Counted from the first letter of the stretch, positions 17,602 to 26,205 are shown. The stretch is DNA of 64,000 nucleotides from an uncultured Pelagibacteraceae bacterium (GCA_902625715.1 CACOCP010000001.1:62001-126000); one strand, 5' to 3'. Program-made: numbers and translations. The notes: generated by a model from the sequence alone, not told the origin.

Positions 17602-18519
17602 TTAAAAATTTTTTCTTAAATCCATTCCATCATAGAGACCTGCAACTTCATCCCCATAACCATTAAACATCAAAGTTTTAATTCTTGGTGAGTATATGTT
17701 CTCACCAATTACTCTTTCAGTTGCTTGAGACCATCTTGGGTGTGATACATTAGGATTAACATTAGAATAAAAACCATATTCATTTGGTGAAGCATTCATC
17801 CAAGAGGATATAGGCATTTTTTCAACAAATTTTATGTTCACAATTGCCTTAGCGCTTTTAAATCCATATTTCCATGGCACTATTAATCTTAAAGGTGCAC
17901 CGTTTTGATTTGGTAATTCTTTTCCATAGAGCCCGGTTACCATTATTGTTAATGGATGCATGGCTTCATCGATTCTCAAACCTTCCTTATATGGCCAGTT
18001 CAATATTGGAAATCTTTGTCCTTTCATTTGATCTGGATCATATACAGATGTAAATTTTACAAATTTGGCCTTAGATGTCGGCTTAACTTTATTTAATAGT
18101 TTGTTGAGTGGAAAACCTAACCATGGGACAACCATTGACCAACCTTCAACACATCTAAATCTATATATTCTTTCTTCGCTCGGGATCGTGTTTTTAATTT
18201 CCTCAACTGACAAATTAATCTCATTTTCAACTTCGCCATCTATTTTAATATTCCATGGCTTAGTTATGAAATCCTTTGAGTTTTTATGTGGATCAGACTT
18301 GCTTGTCCCAAATTCATAATAATTGTTGTAAGTAGTTGCAAACTTATAAGGAGTTATTTTTCGTTCTGTTTCAGGAGTATAAGATAGAGCAGATGTAATA
18401 ATATTTTGAGAGACGAAAGCAGTTCCGGTTACGATACCCATTTCCTTAAGAAATTGACGTCTATTTCTATAAATATTTTCAGGAGTAATTTCCGAAGATT
18501 TAAATTTATTCAATTTCAT
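17602..18519 (-). CDS. msrP: Periplasmic methionine sulfoxide reductase, molybdenum catalytic subunit
   Basis: 305 residues. The N-terminus carries a twin-arginine signal (YRNRRQFLKEMG) for export of the folded Mo enzyme. The Mo-pterin domain shows RFRCVEGWSMVVPWLGFPL with the Mo-ligating Cys, and GAPLRLIVPWKYGFKSAK and RWSQATERVIGE later. MsrP reduces methionine sulfoxide in periplasmic proteins with electrons from MsrQ. It uses plain Mo-molybdopterin, without a guanine dinucleotide. Its start overlaps the end of moaE by 4 bases, placing cofactor synthesis and this user in one transcript. Confidence 0.94.
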   Translation of the reverse strand: MKLNKFKSSEITPENIYRNRRQFLKEMGIVTGTAFVSQNIITSALSYTPETERKITPYKFATTYNNYYEFGTSKSDPHKNSKDFITKPWNIKIDGEVENEINLSVEEIKNTIPSEERIYRFRCVEGWSMVVPWLGFPLNKLLNKVKPTSKAKFVKFTSVYDPDQMKGQRFPILNWPYKEGLRIDEAMHPLTIMVTGLYGKELPNQNGAPLRLIVPWKYGFKSAKAIVNIKFVEKMPISSWMNASPNEYGFYSNVNPNVSHPRWSQATERVIGENIYSPRIKTLMFNGYGDEVAGLYDGMDLRKNF

Positions 18520-18959
18520 GTTGTTAACGAAATACCTTTAAGCCATTCACTATCTTCATTTTCATAATGTTCTTTTTTCCATATAGGTGATCTTTTCTTT
18601 ATTTCTTCTATAATAAATCTTGATAGTCGATATGCCTCATCTCTATGCTTACAAGCTACACCAATAAGTATGCTTTTTTCAGAAAGTTTGAGGTAACCCT
18701 TCACATGTTCAATAAAAACAGATTTATTTTTAATTCCTAGTTTTTGCTCTGTCTCATTATAAATTTCTTCAAAACTTTTAATTACCATTGATTCTTTTGC
18801 ATCATATGTAATTCCATTAACTTTTTTATTCTCATTATTATCCCTAACAACTCCGATAAAATAAATTACTGCACCAAATTTTTCTGACCTTAAAAATTCT
18901 TCGGCTCTAGAAATTTCGATTTTTTCGATTGAAGAATTTATAATTTTTGCATGAAGCAT
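18516..18959 (-). CDS. moaE: Molybdopterin synthase catalytic subunit
   Basis: 147 residues. MoaE motifs are GAVIYFIGVVRDNN, ITYDAKESM, ACKHRDEAYRLSRFIIEEIK and KRSPIWKKEHYEN, which hold the catalytic lysines. Together with thiocarboxylated MoaD it inserts two sulfurs into cyclic pyranopterin monophosphate to give molybdopterin. It shares one base with moaD (TAATG junction) and overlaps msrP by 4 bases. Confidence 0.94.
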   Translation of the reverse strand: MLHAKIINSSIEKIEISRAEEFLRSEKFGAVIYFIGVVRDNNENKKVNGITYDAKESMVIKSFEEIYNETEQKLGIKNKSVFIEHVKGYLKLSEKSILIGVACKHRDEAYRLSRFIIEEIKKRSPIWKKEHYENEDSEWLKGISLTT

Positions 18960-19228
18960 TAACCACCTCCAATCGGTGGAATAATTCCAATTATTTGATT
19001 TTTATTCAAAATTTGGTTTTCTTTTATTAATTGATCTTTATCTGAGCAAAATGCCGAACTTTTTATAATTTCTTTATAGTTTAAATTTCCATTAAATTTA
19101 TTATCAACATACTCATAAAGTTTTTTTTTAATGTCAATTATTTTACAAGATTTAGAAAAATTAAATTCTAAATACTTTGTTTTGCTGAATTCTCTTGCAG
19201 CACCAAACAACTCAACAGATATTTTCAT
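18959..19228 (-). CDS. moaD: Molybdopterin synthase sulfur carrier subunit
   Basis: 89 residues of ubiquitin-like type, ending in the diglycine tail IIPPIGGG (here three glycines), which is adenylated and thiocarboxylated. VELFGAAREFSK at the start is the usual MoaD first strand. It gives sulfur to the MoaE active site. Its start and stop each overlap neighbours by one base, so moaC, moaD and moaE are translationally coupled. The MoeB/MoaD-activating enzyme is not in the window. Confidence 0.92.
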   Translation of the reverse strand: MKISVELFGAAREFSKTKYLEFNFSKSCKIIDIKKKLYEYVDNKFNGNLNYKEIIKSSAFCSDKDQLIKENQILNKNQIIGIIPPIGGG

Positions 19229-19776
19229 TAATCAAATATTTCTTTTAAAAAATCTGGTAATCCGCCTGGATTAACCCATAATCCCTTTTTTCCACCTTCT
19301 TTAATCAACAATTTAATGTCAGAAATTTTTAAATCTGGATTTACTATCTTGCTTAAATCATAAATGGTTATTAAAGCACTATTTACCCCCATTATTGCTT
19401 CCATCTCTACACCAGTTTTAGAAAATGTTGAGACAACACAAAAAACGTCAAGTGAGTAAGTTTCATCATCCAATGTAATTTTTGTCGAAATATGATCAAT
19501 TGAAAGTGGGTGGCATAGTGGAATAATTTCACTTGTTTTTTTTACACCTAATATGGCTGATACCTCTGCTAAAGAAATAGGATCCCCCTTAGGCAGTTGA
19601 TTTGATTTAATTAATGAAAAAACTTCTTCACCTACAAAAATTTTTCCTGTTGCGAGCGCTCTTCTGAAGGTTTTTTTCTTTGAGGACACATCAACCATAT
19701 TGTATGAATTTTTTTGAAACAATTCCTCAGCCCAATCTTTTAAATCATTTTTTTTTATTATTTTTAAATTTTTCAT
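19228..19776 (-). CDS. moaC: Cyclic pyranopterin monophosphate synthase
   Basis: 182 residues. MoaC motifs include MVDVSSKKKTFRRALATGKI, ILGVKKTSEIIPLCHPLSIDH and TGVEMEAIMGVNSALITIYDL. With MoaA it rearranges GTP to cyclic pyranopterin monophosphate. It is about 20 residues longer than many MoaC proteins, with a lysine-rich N-terminal leader. One-base overlaps join it to moaA upstream and moaD downstream. Confidence 0.95.
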   Translation of the reverse strand: MKNLKIIKKNDLKDWAEELFQKNSYNMVDVSSKKKTFRRALATGKIFVGEEVFSLIKSNQLPKGDPISLAEVSAILGVKKTSEIIPLCHPLSIDHISTKITLDDETYSLDVFCVVSTFSKTGVEMEAIMGVNSALITIYDLSKIVNPDLKISDIKLLIKEGGKKGLWVNPGGLPDFLKEIFD

Positions 19777-20768
19777 TATCCGCCAGTTACCGATAGGTTA
19801 TTAGTTAAACCAGTTTCACCAAGTTCCAAGTAATGAGATTCTTTTTTAAAATGTAATTGCTTCAAAATTAAATCCTTTAATTCTTCGGTTTGATCATCTC
19901 TTTGAATTAAGTGTCTTATATTTATTCCAGTATTTCCAAACAAACACAATCTTAGGTCTCCTCTTGATGTAATCCTCAATCTGTTGCAGGATTTACAAAA
20001 ATCTCTTGAATAAGGTGCAATAACTCCAAATTTTCCCTTAAATTCTGAATTTATATAATTTTTAGATGGACCTGAATCTCTCCCTAAAGTTTGGATAATC
20101 CAATTATTTTCATTTAAATAATTAATGAATATTTTTGATGATATATGATATTTCTTAAAATATTCTAAATTATCGCCGGTTTGCATTAATTCAATGTATC
20201 TAAAGTCAATTTGGTTTGATTTTAAATAATCAGCCCATACTTCAAAATCTTTAGTATAGCTATTCACTCCCTTTAATAGAACGGCATTTATCTTTATATT
20301 TTTGAAATTAAGTTTTTGTAGTTTCTCAATACCATTTAAAATTTCATTTAATCGATCATGGCCGGTAATTTTATGGAATTTATCTTTATTAAGGCTGTCA
20401 ATACTAATGTTAATTCCATCTAAACCACTTTCCACTAATTGTTCTGCAAATTTATCAAGTTTATATCCATTTGTCGTAATAACAGTTTTTTTTATACCTG
20501 AATTTTGTTTCAAAATTTTAACAATTTCGTAAAAATCTTTTCTAATAGTTGGTTCACCACCAGTTAGTCTTATTTTACTTACACCTAATTCTGATAAGGC
20601 TGTTGCTAATCTTTTAATTTCTTCTTTAGATAAAAATTTTCTTGGATCGCCTTTATCAATTTTGTAACCATTTGGTAAACAGTATCCACATTTGAAGTTA
20701 CATACATCGGTTATCGACAACCTTATATAAGGAAATTTTCTACCAAATTTGTCTTTTAATAATTCCAT
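19776..20768 (-). CDS. moaA: GTP 3',8-cyclase
   Basis: 330 residues. The radical-SAM cluster motif DVCNFKCGYCLP (Cys about 23, 27, 30) is present, followed by KIRLTGGEPTIRKDFYEI, and a second cluster motif CKSCNRLRITSRGDLRLCLFG near residues 260-280. The C-terminal Gly-Gly (SVTGG) needed for activity is intact. It starts molybdenum cofactor synthesis. First gene of the moaA-moaC-moaD-moaE-msrP-msrQ transcript, facing the aldehyde dehydrogenase gene across the largest gap in the window. Confidence 0.96.
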   Translation of the reverse strand: MELLKDKFGRKFPYIRLSITDVCNFKCGYCLPNGYKIDKGDPRKFLSKEEIKRLATALSELGVSKIRLTGGEPTIRKDFYEIVKILKQNSGIKKTVITTNGYKLDKFAEQLVESGLDGINISIDSLNKDKFHKITGHDRLNEILNGIEKLQKLNFKNIKINAVLLKGVNSYTKDFEVWADYLKSNQIDFRYIELMQTGDNLEYFKKYHISSKIFINYLNENNWIIQTLGRDSGPSKNYINSEFKGKFGVIAPYSRDFCKSCNRLRITSRGDLRLCLFGNTGINIRHLIQRDDQTEELKDLILKQLHFKKESHYLELGETGLTNNLSVTGG

Positions 20769-20906
20769 TCTTTGATAATCATAGATTATATAGTAAATTC
20801 AATAACTCTTTTTACAATTCAAAGTTGAATTTAAAATAACTCATTTACAATAACAAATTTAGAGTCTTAAATTATAAAAATATAAATTTGGATTTAAAAT
20901 AATTTC

Positions 20907-20942
20907 TCAGTCAACACTATTTTTTAAATTCAAAGTGACTGA
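20907..20942. repeat. Inverted repeat upstream of the aldehyde dehydrogenase
   Basis: Arms TCAGTCA (20907-20913) and TGACTGA (20936-20942) are perfect complements across a 22-base spacer, in the 227-base moaA-aldehyde dehydrogenase gap and about 54 bases before the dehydrogenase ATG. It could be an operator for a dimeric regulator. The rest of the gap is plain AT-rich sequence in which I find no gene and no convincing promoter. Confidence 0.4.
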
Positions 20943-20983
20943 AATAAAATTATCTTCAAGTTTATTAAAATATAAAGTTAACT

Positions 20984-20991
20984 TAAGGAGG
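20984..20991 (+). promoter_or_regulatory. Strong Shine-Dalgarno of the aldehyde dehydrogenase
   Basis: TAAGGAGG lies 4 bases before the ATG. Most genes in this window have weak or overlapping ribosome sites, so a near-perfect one suggests high expression of this dehydrogenase. Confidence 0.7.
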
Positions 20992-20995
20992 AAAA

Positions 20996-22540
20996 ATGAG
21001 TGCTGAAGCATTAAAAGTGTCATCAGTATTAGATACTTCTCATTTAAAGGTTAAATTTCCATTTAAAGCTAAATATGGAAACTACATAAATGGAAAATTT
21101 GTAGAACCTCTATCTGGTAAATATTTTGATAATAATAGCCCGATATCTAATGAGAAAATTTGTTCTGTTGCACGATCAAATGAAAAAGATGTTGAAGCTG
21201 CGCTGGATGCAGCTCATGCAGCTTTTGCTGAATGGGGAAAGACAGACATCACAACAAGGTCTAACATATTGAATAAAATTGCAGATGTTTTGGAAAAAAA
21301 CCTTAATTTATTAGCAGTTGCAGAATGTTTAGATAATGGAAAACCAATAAGAGAATGTATGGCAGCAGATTTACCATTGGTAATTGATCATTGGAGATAT
21401 TTCGCTGGAGTAATTAGAGCCGAGGAAGGTTCTATTGCTGAGATTGCAAATAATCAATACTCTTATAATTTTCATGAACCATTAGGAGTTGTTGGACAGA
21501 TAGTTCCATGGAACTTCCCATTATTAATGGCAACGTGGAAACTAGCACCAGCTCTTGCTGCAGGAAACTGCTCAGTTTTAAAACCAGCTGAACAAACTCC
21601 TGCATCAATTATGGTGATGATGGAACTAATTGGAGATTTATTACCTCCAGGAGTTGTTAACATTGTTAGTGGTTTTGGATTAGAAGCAGGTAAACCTCTA
21701 GCATCTTCTAAAAGAGTTGCTAAAGTTGCATTTACTGGTGAAACAACAACTGGAAGATTGATAATGCAGTATGCTGCACAAAACATTATTCCAATCACTT
21801 TAGAGTTAGGAGGAAAATCTCCAAACATTTTCTTTGAAGACGTTATGGAAAAAGATGATGATTTCTTTGATAAATGTATTGAAGGTTTTGTAATGTTCAA
21901 TCTTAATCAGGGTGAAGTTTGTACTTGTCCAAGTAGAGCTTTAATTCAAGAGTCGATCTACGATAAGTTCATGGAAAGAGCAATCGCAAGAACAAAAGCT
22001 GTTGTACAAGACAATCCTTTAAAAATGGAAACAATGATTGGAGCTCAAGCATCAGTAGAGCAGATGGAGAAAATTAAATCTTATCTTGAACTAGGAAAAA
22101 AAGAGGGTGCTAAAGTTCTTACAGGTGGAAGTGAAGCTAAATTAAATAGCGGTTTGGAAAAAGGTAATTATATCCAACCAACTATTTTTGAGGCTAAAAA
22201 TGATATGAGAATTTCCCAAGAGGAAATTTTTGGACCTGTAGTATCAGTCATTAAATTTAAAGACGAAGCAGAGGCATTAAAAATTGCTAATGATACTCTT
22301 TATGGTTTAGGGGCAGCTGTATGGACTAGAAATGGTAATGTAGCTCACAGAATGGGTAGAGCAATACAAGCAGGAATAGTATGGACAAATTGTTATCATG
22401 CTTATCCAGCTCACTCCCCATTTGGTGGATACAAACAATCAGGAGTAGGAAGAGAAACCCATAAAATGATGCTTGATCATTATAGACAGAATAAGAATCT
22501 TCACGTTTCTTATGCTGAGAAAAAGTTAGGTTTCTTTTAA
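20996..22540 (+). CDS. NAD-dependent aldehyde dehydrogenase (acetaldehyde-type)
   Basis: 514 residues, full ALDH fold. [22 protein letters not shown], the glutamate motif [13 protein letters not shown] (about 270), the catalytic-Cys region [17 protein letters not shown] (about 305-320) and [16 protein letters not shown] are visible. It most resembles the ExaC/AldB group that oxidises acetaldehyde and other short aldehydes to acids. The DUF779 gene right after it is a known companion of this group. It has a strong ribosome site. Threonine aldolase at 30734 would supply acetaldehyde, an inferred metabolic link. Confidence 0.9.
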   Translation: MSAEALKVSSVLDTSHLKVKFPFKAKYGNYINGKFVEPLSGKYFDNNSPISNEKICSVARSNEKDVEAALDAAHAAFAEWGKTDITTRSNILNKIADVLEKNLNLLAVAECLDNGKPIRECMAADLPLVIDHWRYFAGVIRAEEGSIAEIANNQYSYNFHEPLGVVGQIVPWNFPLLMATWKLAPALAAGNCSVLKPAEQTPASIMVMMELIGDLLPPGVVNIVSGFGLEAGKPLASSKRVAKVAFTGETTTGRLIMQYAAQNIIPITLELGGKSPNIFFEDVMEKDDDFFDKCIEGFVMFNLNQGEVCTCPSRALIQESIYDKFMERAIARTKAVVQDNPLKMETMIGAQASVEQMEKIKSYLELGKKEGAKVLTGGSEAKLNSGLEKGNYIQPTIFEAKNDMRISQEEIFGPVVSVIKFKDEAEALKIANDTLYGLGAAVWTRNGNVAHRMGRAIQAGIVWTNCYHAYPAHSPFGGYKQSGVGRETHKMMLDHYRQNKNLHVSYAEKKLGFF

Positions 22541-22555
22541 TCAATAATATATAAT

Positions 22556-22580
22556 GGCCCATGATTCTAAATCATGGGCC
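22556..22580. terminator. 11-bp perfect hairpin between aldehyde dehydrogenase and DUF779 genes
   Basis: GGCCCATGATT pairs with AATCATGGGCC around a 3-base loop. GC-rich paired ends stand out in this AT-rich setting. The tail GTAGTTTAAAA is only weakly U-rich, so it may act as a partial terminator or an RNA-stability stem within the transcript, reducing expression of the DUF779 gene. Confidence 0.6.
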
Positions 22581-22591
22581 GTAGTTTAAAA

Positions 22592-22942
22592 ATGAAAGTA
22601 TCAGCAACAAATTCTGCATTAAGTTTACTATCTGAACTTCAAGAAAAGTATGGTGAAAAACTGATGTTTCATCAATCTGGAGGCTGTTGTGATGGTAGCG
22701 CTCCGATGTGTTTTAAAGAAGGTGAATTTCCGCTTGGAGATAATGATATTAAATTAGGAGAAATAGGTGGAGTTCCTTTTTATATGAATGGCGATCAATA
22801 TGAAAAGTGGAAACACACAGATTTAACAATTGATGCTGTTAAAGGTATTGGTGGAATGTTTTCACTTGATAATGGAACCGGAAAACGATTTCTTACTAAA
22901 TCTGAAGTTTGTTTAGTGGTAGATAATACAAAAGAAAATTAG
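22592..22942 (+). CDS. DUF779-domain protein, companion of aldehyde dehydrogenase
   Basis: 116 residues from MKVSATNSALSLLSELQ. An upstream ATG at 22574 lies inside the hairpin arm and adds six residues unlike the family, so I choose 22592. DUF779 marks are MFHQSGGCCDGSAPMCFKEGEF (a Cys-rich loop), IGGVPFYMNGDQYEKW and GKRFLTKSEVCL. The family is small, often encoded right after acetaldehyde dehydrogenases; its role is not settled and the cysteines suggest metal binding. It is followed by a hairpin terminator. Confidence 0.85.
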   Translation: MKVSATNSALSLLSELQEKYGEKLMFHQSGGCCDGSAPMCFKEGEFPLGDNDIKLGEIGGVPFYMNGDQYEKWKHTDLTIDAVKGIGGMFSLDNGTGKRFLTKSEVCLVVDNTKEN

Positions 22943-22953
22943 ACTAATTATCC

Positions 22954-22987
22954 TCACCACAAAAAAGTGGTGAAGATAAATTTTTTT
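22954..22987 (+). terminator. Intrinsic terminator after the DUF779 gene
   Basis: TCACCAC (22954-22960), a six-A loop and GTGGTGA (22967-22973) make a 7-bp stem, with a T7 run a few bases later (22981-22987). It lies between convergent genes and points to the plus-strand transcript. Confidence 0.6.
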
Positions 22988-23315
22988 ACTGACCTGGCGC
23001 CTTATAGCCTCCAGCAGCTTTTGCTGCAACTTCTGCAGCTTTATTCATATCCATTTCCTCAAGTATAGTCATGTCAGATACTGCACCACTAGCTTCTACA
23101 GCCAGCTTAACTGCAGCCACATTTTCAAATGGCATATCTCCACTCACTACTGCATAAAAATCATATTTGCCTCTTGTAATAGCAAATGATTCTAATTTTC
23201 CTCCAGTTGCTTCTGATAAAGCCTTTACAGCAGTTGATCTATCTTGATTAGGGTTTTGAATAAATCCTTGAAATGCTTTGGGTGTGTACTTACCCATAAC
23301 AACATATCTAGACAT
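22986..23315 (-). CDS. GYD-domain protein
   Basis: 109 residues of the small GYD family: it opens MSRYVVMGKYTPKAFQGFIQN, has GKLESFAITRGKYDFYAVV at the centre and ends in an alanine-rich tail. The family takes its name from a G-Y-D motif, here G-K-Y-D, and is a ferredoxin-like dimeric fold of unknown function. A strong AGGAGG ribosome site lies 6 bases upstream (23322-23327), implying high expression. It stands downstream of the formate dehydrogenase on the same strand but a hairpin separates them. Confidence 0.85.
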   Translation of the reverse strand: MSRYVVMGKYTPKAFQGFIQNPNQDRSTAVKALSEATGGKLESFAITRGKYDFYAVVSGDMPFENVAAVKLAVEASGAVSDMTILEEMDMNKAAEVAAKAAGGYKAPGQ

Positions 23316-23385
23316 AATAATCCTCCTAATTTATTTTATCTTACTTAAAAATAAGAGAATTTTGAAATAATATAGGTGTGTTAAT

Positions 23386-23419
23386 TTTACTCCCAAAAAA
23401 TAAGATTTTTGGGAGTAAA
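23386..23419 (-). terminator. Long hairpin downstream of formate dehydrogenase
   Basis: TTTACTCCCAAAAA (23386-23399) and its exact reverse complement (23406-23419) form a 14-bp stem with a 6-base loop, 7 bases after the fdh stop. No T-run follows on the minus strand, so it may protect the transcript end or be a weak terminator. Confidence 0.6.
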
Positions 23420-23426
23420 TGATAAT

Positions 23427-24626
23427 TTATTGTTTTTTGTACTTAGCAGCTTCCTCAGAACCACTCGTAGCAGACCCTTTACTGTAAGAGTGGGCTCCCA
23501 TACCTGCTAATTGTCCATTCTGAACAATTAAGTATTGGTTTCTAATTTCTCTTCCCTCAAAGAAACATTCTAATATTTCTCTTACTCCATCAGCATATCT
23601 CGCTTGTGCTGATAAAGAAGTTCCTGAAGTATGAGGTGTCATTCCGTGATGTGGCATGCTTCTCCAAATATGATCATTTGGTGCTGGTTGAGGAAACCAA
23701 ACATCTCCCGCATATCCACTTAGTTGTCCACTTTCCAAAGCTTTTGCAATAGCTTCACGATTACAAATTTTTCCTCTAGCAGTATTAACTATGTATGCAC
23801 CTTTTTTCATTTTATTAATCATAGCTTCATCAAATAGGTTCTCTGTCTCTGGATGAAGAGGACAGTTAATTGTAACTACATCACAAACTTTGACCATAGA
23901 TTCAACAGAATCATGAAAAGTTAGATTTAATTCTTTCTCTACACTCTCTGGAAGTCTATGTCTGTCAAAGTAATGTAGATGTACATCGAAAGGTTTCATT
24001 TTTCTCAACGCATCTAAACCTATTCTTCCTGCAGCAACAGTCCCGATATGCATACCTTCAACATCGTATGATCTTTGGACAGCATCGGCTATATTCCATC
24101 CACCTTCGTTAACAATTCTATGTTGATTATGATAGTCTCTGACCATTGATACAATCATCATTACTATATGCTCAGCTACTGATCTTGAGTTACAGAAAGT
24201 AACTTCGACTACATCAATTTTATTATCCATCGCAGCTTGCAAATCAACGTGATCGGAACCAATTCCAGCTGTGATAGCCATTTTCAAATTCTTTGCTTTT
24301 GCGATTCTTTCTTTTGTTAAGTAGTAAGGGAAAAATGGTTGAGATATTACGATATCGGCATCTACAATGTGTTTATCTGCTTCGCAACCATCACCATCTT
24401 TACTGTTTGTAACTATCAATTCATGTCCATTGCTTTCTAAAAACTTTCTCAATCCTAATTCACCCGACACACAACCTAATAACTCTCCTGGGGTAAAATC
24501 TCTACCTTTAGGAGATGGCAATGTCATTCCATCTGGATATTTTTCTAATTTAGGAAGATCTGACAGTGGATAGGCTTTTGGCATCCCACCTTTTGGATCA
24601 TCATATAATATGCATAATATTTTCAT
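23427..24626 (-). CDS. fdh: NAD-dependent formate dehydrogenase (cofactor-free D-hydroxyacid dehydrogenase type)
   Basis: 399 residues, close to the Pseudomonas sp. 101 enzyme in length and motifs: AGIGSDHVDLQAA, SVAEHIVMMIVSMVRDYH, NAD site VAAGRIGLDALR, NTARGKICNREA with the catalytic Arg, PQPAPNDHIWRSMPHHGMTPH with the catalytic His, and the C-terminal GMGAHSYSKGSATSGSEEAA. It oxidises formate to CO2 with NAD+, in the cytosol, without molybdenum or iron-sulfur clusters. That is notable among Mo-cofactor genes. Glycine cleavage and folate-linked C1 flow could supply formate. An AGGAGAG ribosome site precedes the ATG. Confidence 0.95.
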   Translation of the reverse strand: MKILCILYDDPKGGMPKAYPLSDLPKLEKYPDGMTLPSPKGRDFTPGELLGCVSGELGLRKFLESNGHELIVTNSKDGDGCEADKHIVDADIVISQPFFPYYLTKERIAKAKNLKMAITAGIGSDHVDLQAAMDNKIDVVEVTFCNSRSVAEHIVMMIVSMVRDYHNQHRIVNEGGWNIADAVQRSYDVEGMHIGTVAAGRIGLDALRKMKPFDVHLHYFDRHRLPESVEKELNLTFHDSVESMVKVCDVVTINCPLHPETENLFDEAMINKMKKGAYIVNTARGKICNREAIAKALESGQLSGYAGDVWFPQPAPNDHIWRSMPHHGMTPHTSGTSLSAQARYADGVREILECFFEGREIRNQYLIVQNGQLAGMGAHSYSKGSATSGSEEAAKYKKQ

Positions 24627-24655
24627 TTACTCTCCTATATTTTAATAAATTATCG

Positions 24656-24681
24656 GATACCTAACACAATATTAGAGTATC
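24656..24681. repeat. Bulged inverted repeat between the HPP gene and formate dehydrogenase
   Basis: GATAC-CTAA (24656-24664) pairs with TTAG-A-GTATC (24672-24681) around a 7-base loop with one unpaired A. It lies in the 70-base gap upstream of fdh and could be an operator for fdh or the end of the HPP transcript. Confidence 0.45.
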
Positions 24682-24696
24682 TAGCAAACAAATTAT

Positions 24697-25161
24697 TTAG
24701 CTTGGGTATTTCTTTCTAAGGATCAACCGATTTAAGATAATTGCAAAGATTAATATTATTATGGATCCAGTTATTACTGGGCTAAATAGATAATCAAATG
24801 AAACACTTCCCATAATAACTATGATCGGATTTCCACCAGCTGGTGGGTGCGTTACATTAAATAAAATCATAAACCCAACGCCGAGACCCACGGCAATTGG
24901 GATAGTTATGAAAGTTGGAAATGGAACAAACATTAAAATTATTATTCCCACTAAAGCAGTCAACAGATGACCAAAAAATACATTTTTAGGCTGTGCAAAT
25001 GGACTTTCTGGGTAACCATATAGCAATACCATTGATGACCCAAATGATGCTATAAGAAAAACACCATATGGAGTTTTATAAGTTAAAAGGGTTAATACAC
25101 CTATGGTAATTGCAGAAAACACGGCTGCAATGGTTGATTGAATAATTTTATCTTTTACCAT
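24697..25161 (-). CDS. HPP-family membrane protein
   Basis: 154 residues, four membrane helices. The family name motif appears in FNVTHPPAGGNPIIVIMG, and YGYPESPFAQPKNVFFGHLL is the other conserved stretch. HPP proteins have been linked with nitrite or other anion transport in plastids and cyanobacteria; no substrate can be claimed here. It starts 2 bases after the NifU-like gene on the same strand. Confidence 0.85.
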   Translation of the reverse strand: MVKDKIIQSTIAAVFSAITIGVLTLLTYKTPYGVFLIASFGSSMVLLYGYPESPFAQPKNVFFGHLLTALVGIIILMFVPFPTFITIPIAVGLGVGFMILFNVTHPPAGGNPIIVIMGSVSFDYLFSPVITGSIIILIFAIILNRLILRKKYPS

Positions 25162-25163
25162 TA

Positions 25164-25562
25164 TTAAGATCTTATTGCTTTAATAAGCGTTTTAAAAGGT
25201 AATAAAAGACAATCTTTTCTCGGTAAATTTTGTTCCTTAAACAACTTTTCAAAGACTTTATATTCCTTAGGAATTTTTTTTGGCAAGACATCAAAAAATG
25301 TATTAAAAAATTTTGTTAGTTTTTCAATTACATCAATATTCTTGTTAATCGATACTTTTGATAGAGCGCTTGCAGATGCCTGGCAAAATACACAACATTT
25401 ACCCTCATAAGCAAAATCACAAATTTTATTTTTTTTTACTTGTAAGCTGATTTTAATTTCATCACCACAAAACTTGCTTTTCAATTTTGCTGCATGAGTA
25501 AAACTTTTTAAAATTTTATGATTTGCAGTATCTGATGCAATTTTTAATATTTCTATGTCCAT
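25164..25562 (-). CDS. NifU/IscU-like iron-sulfur scaffold protein
   Basis: 132 residues of the NifU N-terminal fold. The three cluster-binding cysteines fit the family spacing: FCGDE (Cys about 32), GKCCVFCQASAS (Cys about 57) and RKDCLLLPF (Cys about 118). It is a candidate scaffold for building Fe-S clusters. Next to Mo-cofactor genes it might serve MoaA or another Fe-S enzyme, but that is only positional. It is divergent from mobA. Confidence 0.8.
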   Translation of the reverse strand: MDIEILKIASDTANHKILKSFTHAAKLKSKFCGDEIKISLQVKKNKICDFAYEGKCCVFCQASASALSKVSINKNIDVIEKLTKFFNTFFDVLPKKIPKEYKVFEKLFKEQNLPRKDCLLLPFKTLIKAIRS

Positions 25563-25605
25563 AAAATACTATTTATTAATAGCTATATAACTTATATTTA
25601 ACTTT

Positions 25606-26205
25606 ATGAACGAAAACAACATTTTGCCAGTTGTATTAGCAGGAGGACTGTCTAAAAGATTTGGAACAAATAAAGCAAATGTTAAATTAGGCGAATACAC
25701 TTTGATAGAGCACACAATCAATAAACTTAAAAAAAATTATTTAGAAATATTAGTAATATCAAATGAGAAAAAAAATAAAGTATTAAAAAATGTTTTTTAC
25801 TCAAAAGATGTTTTTAAAGGTCAACTTGGACCTTTAGTTGGAGTTCTTAGCTCAATGGAGTGGATATCAGATAACTCAAAGAAATATAAATGGGTTATGA
25901 CATTTCCATGCGATACCCCATTTTTTAAAGTCGAGATAATTAATACTATGATAAATAAACAAAAAAATTCAAATAAAGAATTATTTTTTATAAAATGCGG
26001 ACAAAATCGACATAATATTTTTGGATTATGGTCCGTAAATTTGAAAGATAAGTTAAGAAGGGATCTTGAAGCTGGTCAGAGAAAAGTAGAAGATTGGGCA
26101 AAAAAAATTGGAACAGAAATAATCGAAATAGATGGCAAAGAGCATCAAACTTTTTTAAATATAAATACCAAAGCTGACTTAGAAGAGGCAATTAAAATAC
26201 TTTAA
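25606..26205 (+). CDS. mobA: Molybdenum cofactor guanylyltransferase
   Basis: 199 residues. VVLAGGLSKRFGTNKANVKLG is the nucleotide-binding loop, GPLVGVLSSMEWI and VMTFPCDTPFF supply the metal-binding Asp. MobA attaches GMP to Mo-molybdopterin to make the guanine dinucleotide form used by DMSO-reductase-family enzymes. No such enzyme is in the window; MsrP does not need this form. Its stop shares one base with the moeA start. Confidence 0.92.
   Translation: MNENNILPVVLAGGLSKRFGTNKANVKLGEYTLIEHTINKLKKNYLEILVISNEKKNKVLKNVFYSKDVFKGQLGPLVGVLSSMEWISDNSKKYKWVMTFPCDTPFFKVEIINTMINKQKNSNKELFFIKCGQNRHNIFGLWSVNLKDKLRRDLEAGQRKVEDWAKKIGTEIIEIDGKEHQTFLNINTKADLEEAIKIL

Noticed and set aside
20769-20995. 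A hidden gene or riboswitch in the 227-base moaA-aldehyde dehydrogenase gap
   Set aside because: No open frame of note on either strand and no aptamer core recognised; only the short inverted repeat and ribosome site are supported.
21472-21900. A 142-residue minus-strand ORF inside the aldehyde dehydrogenase gene
   Set aside because: The dehydrogenase motifs are encoded on the other strand across the whole span; the ORF has no family resemblance.
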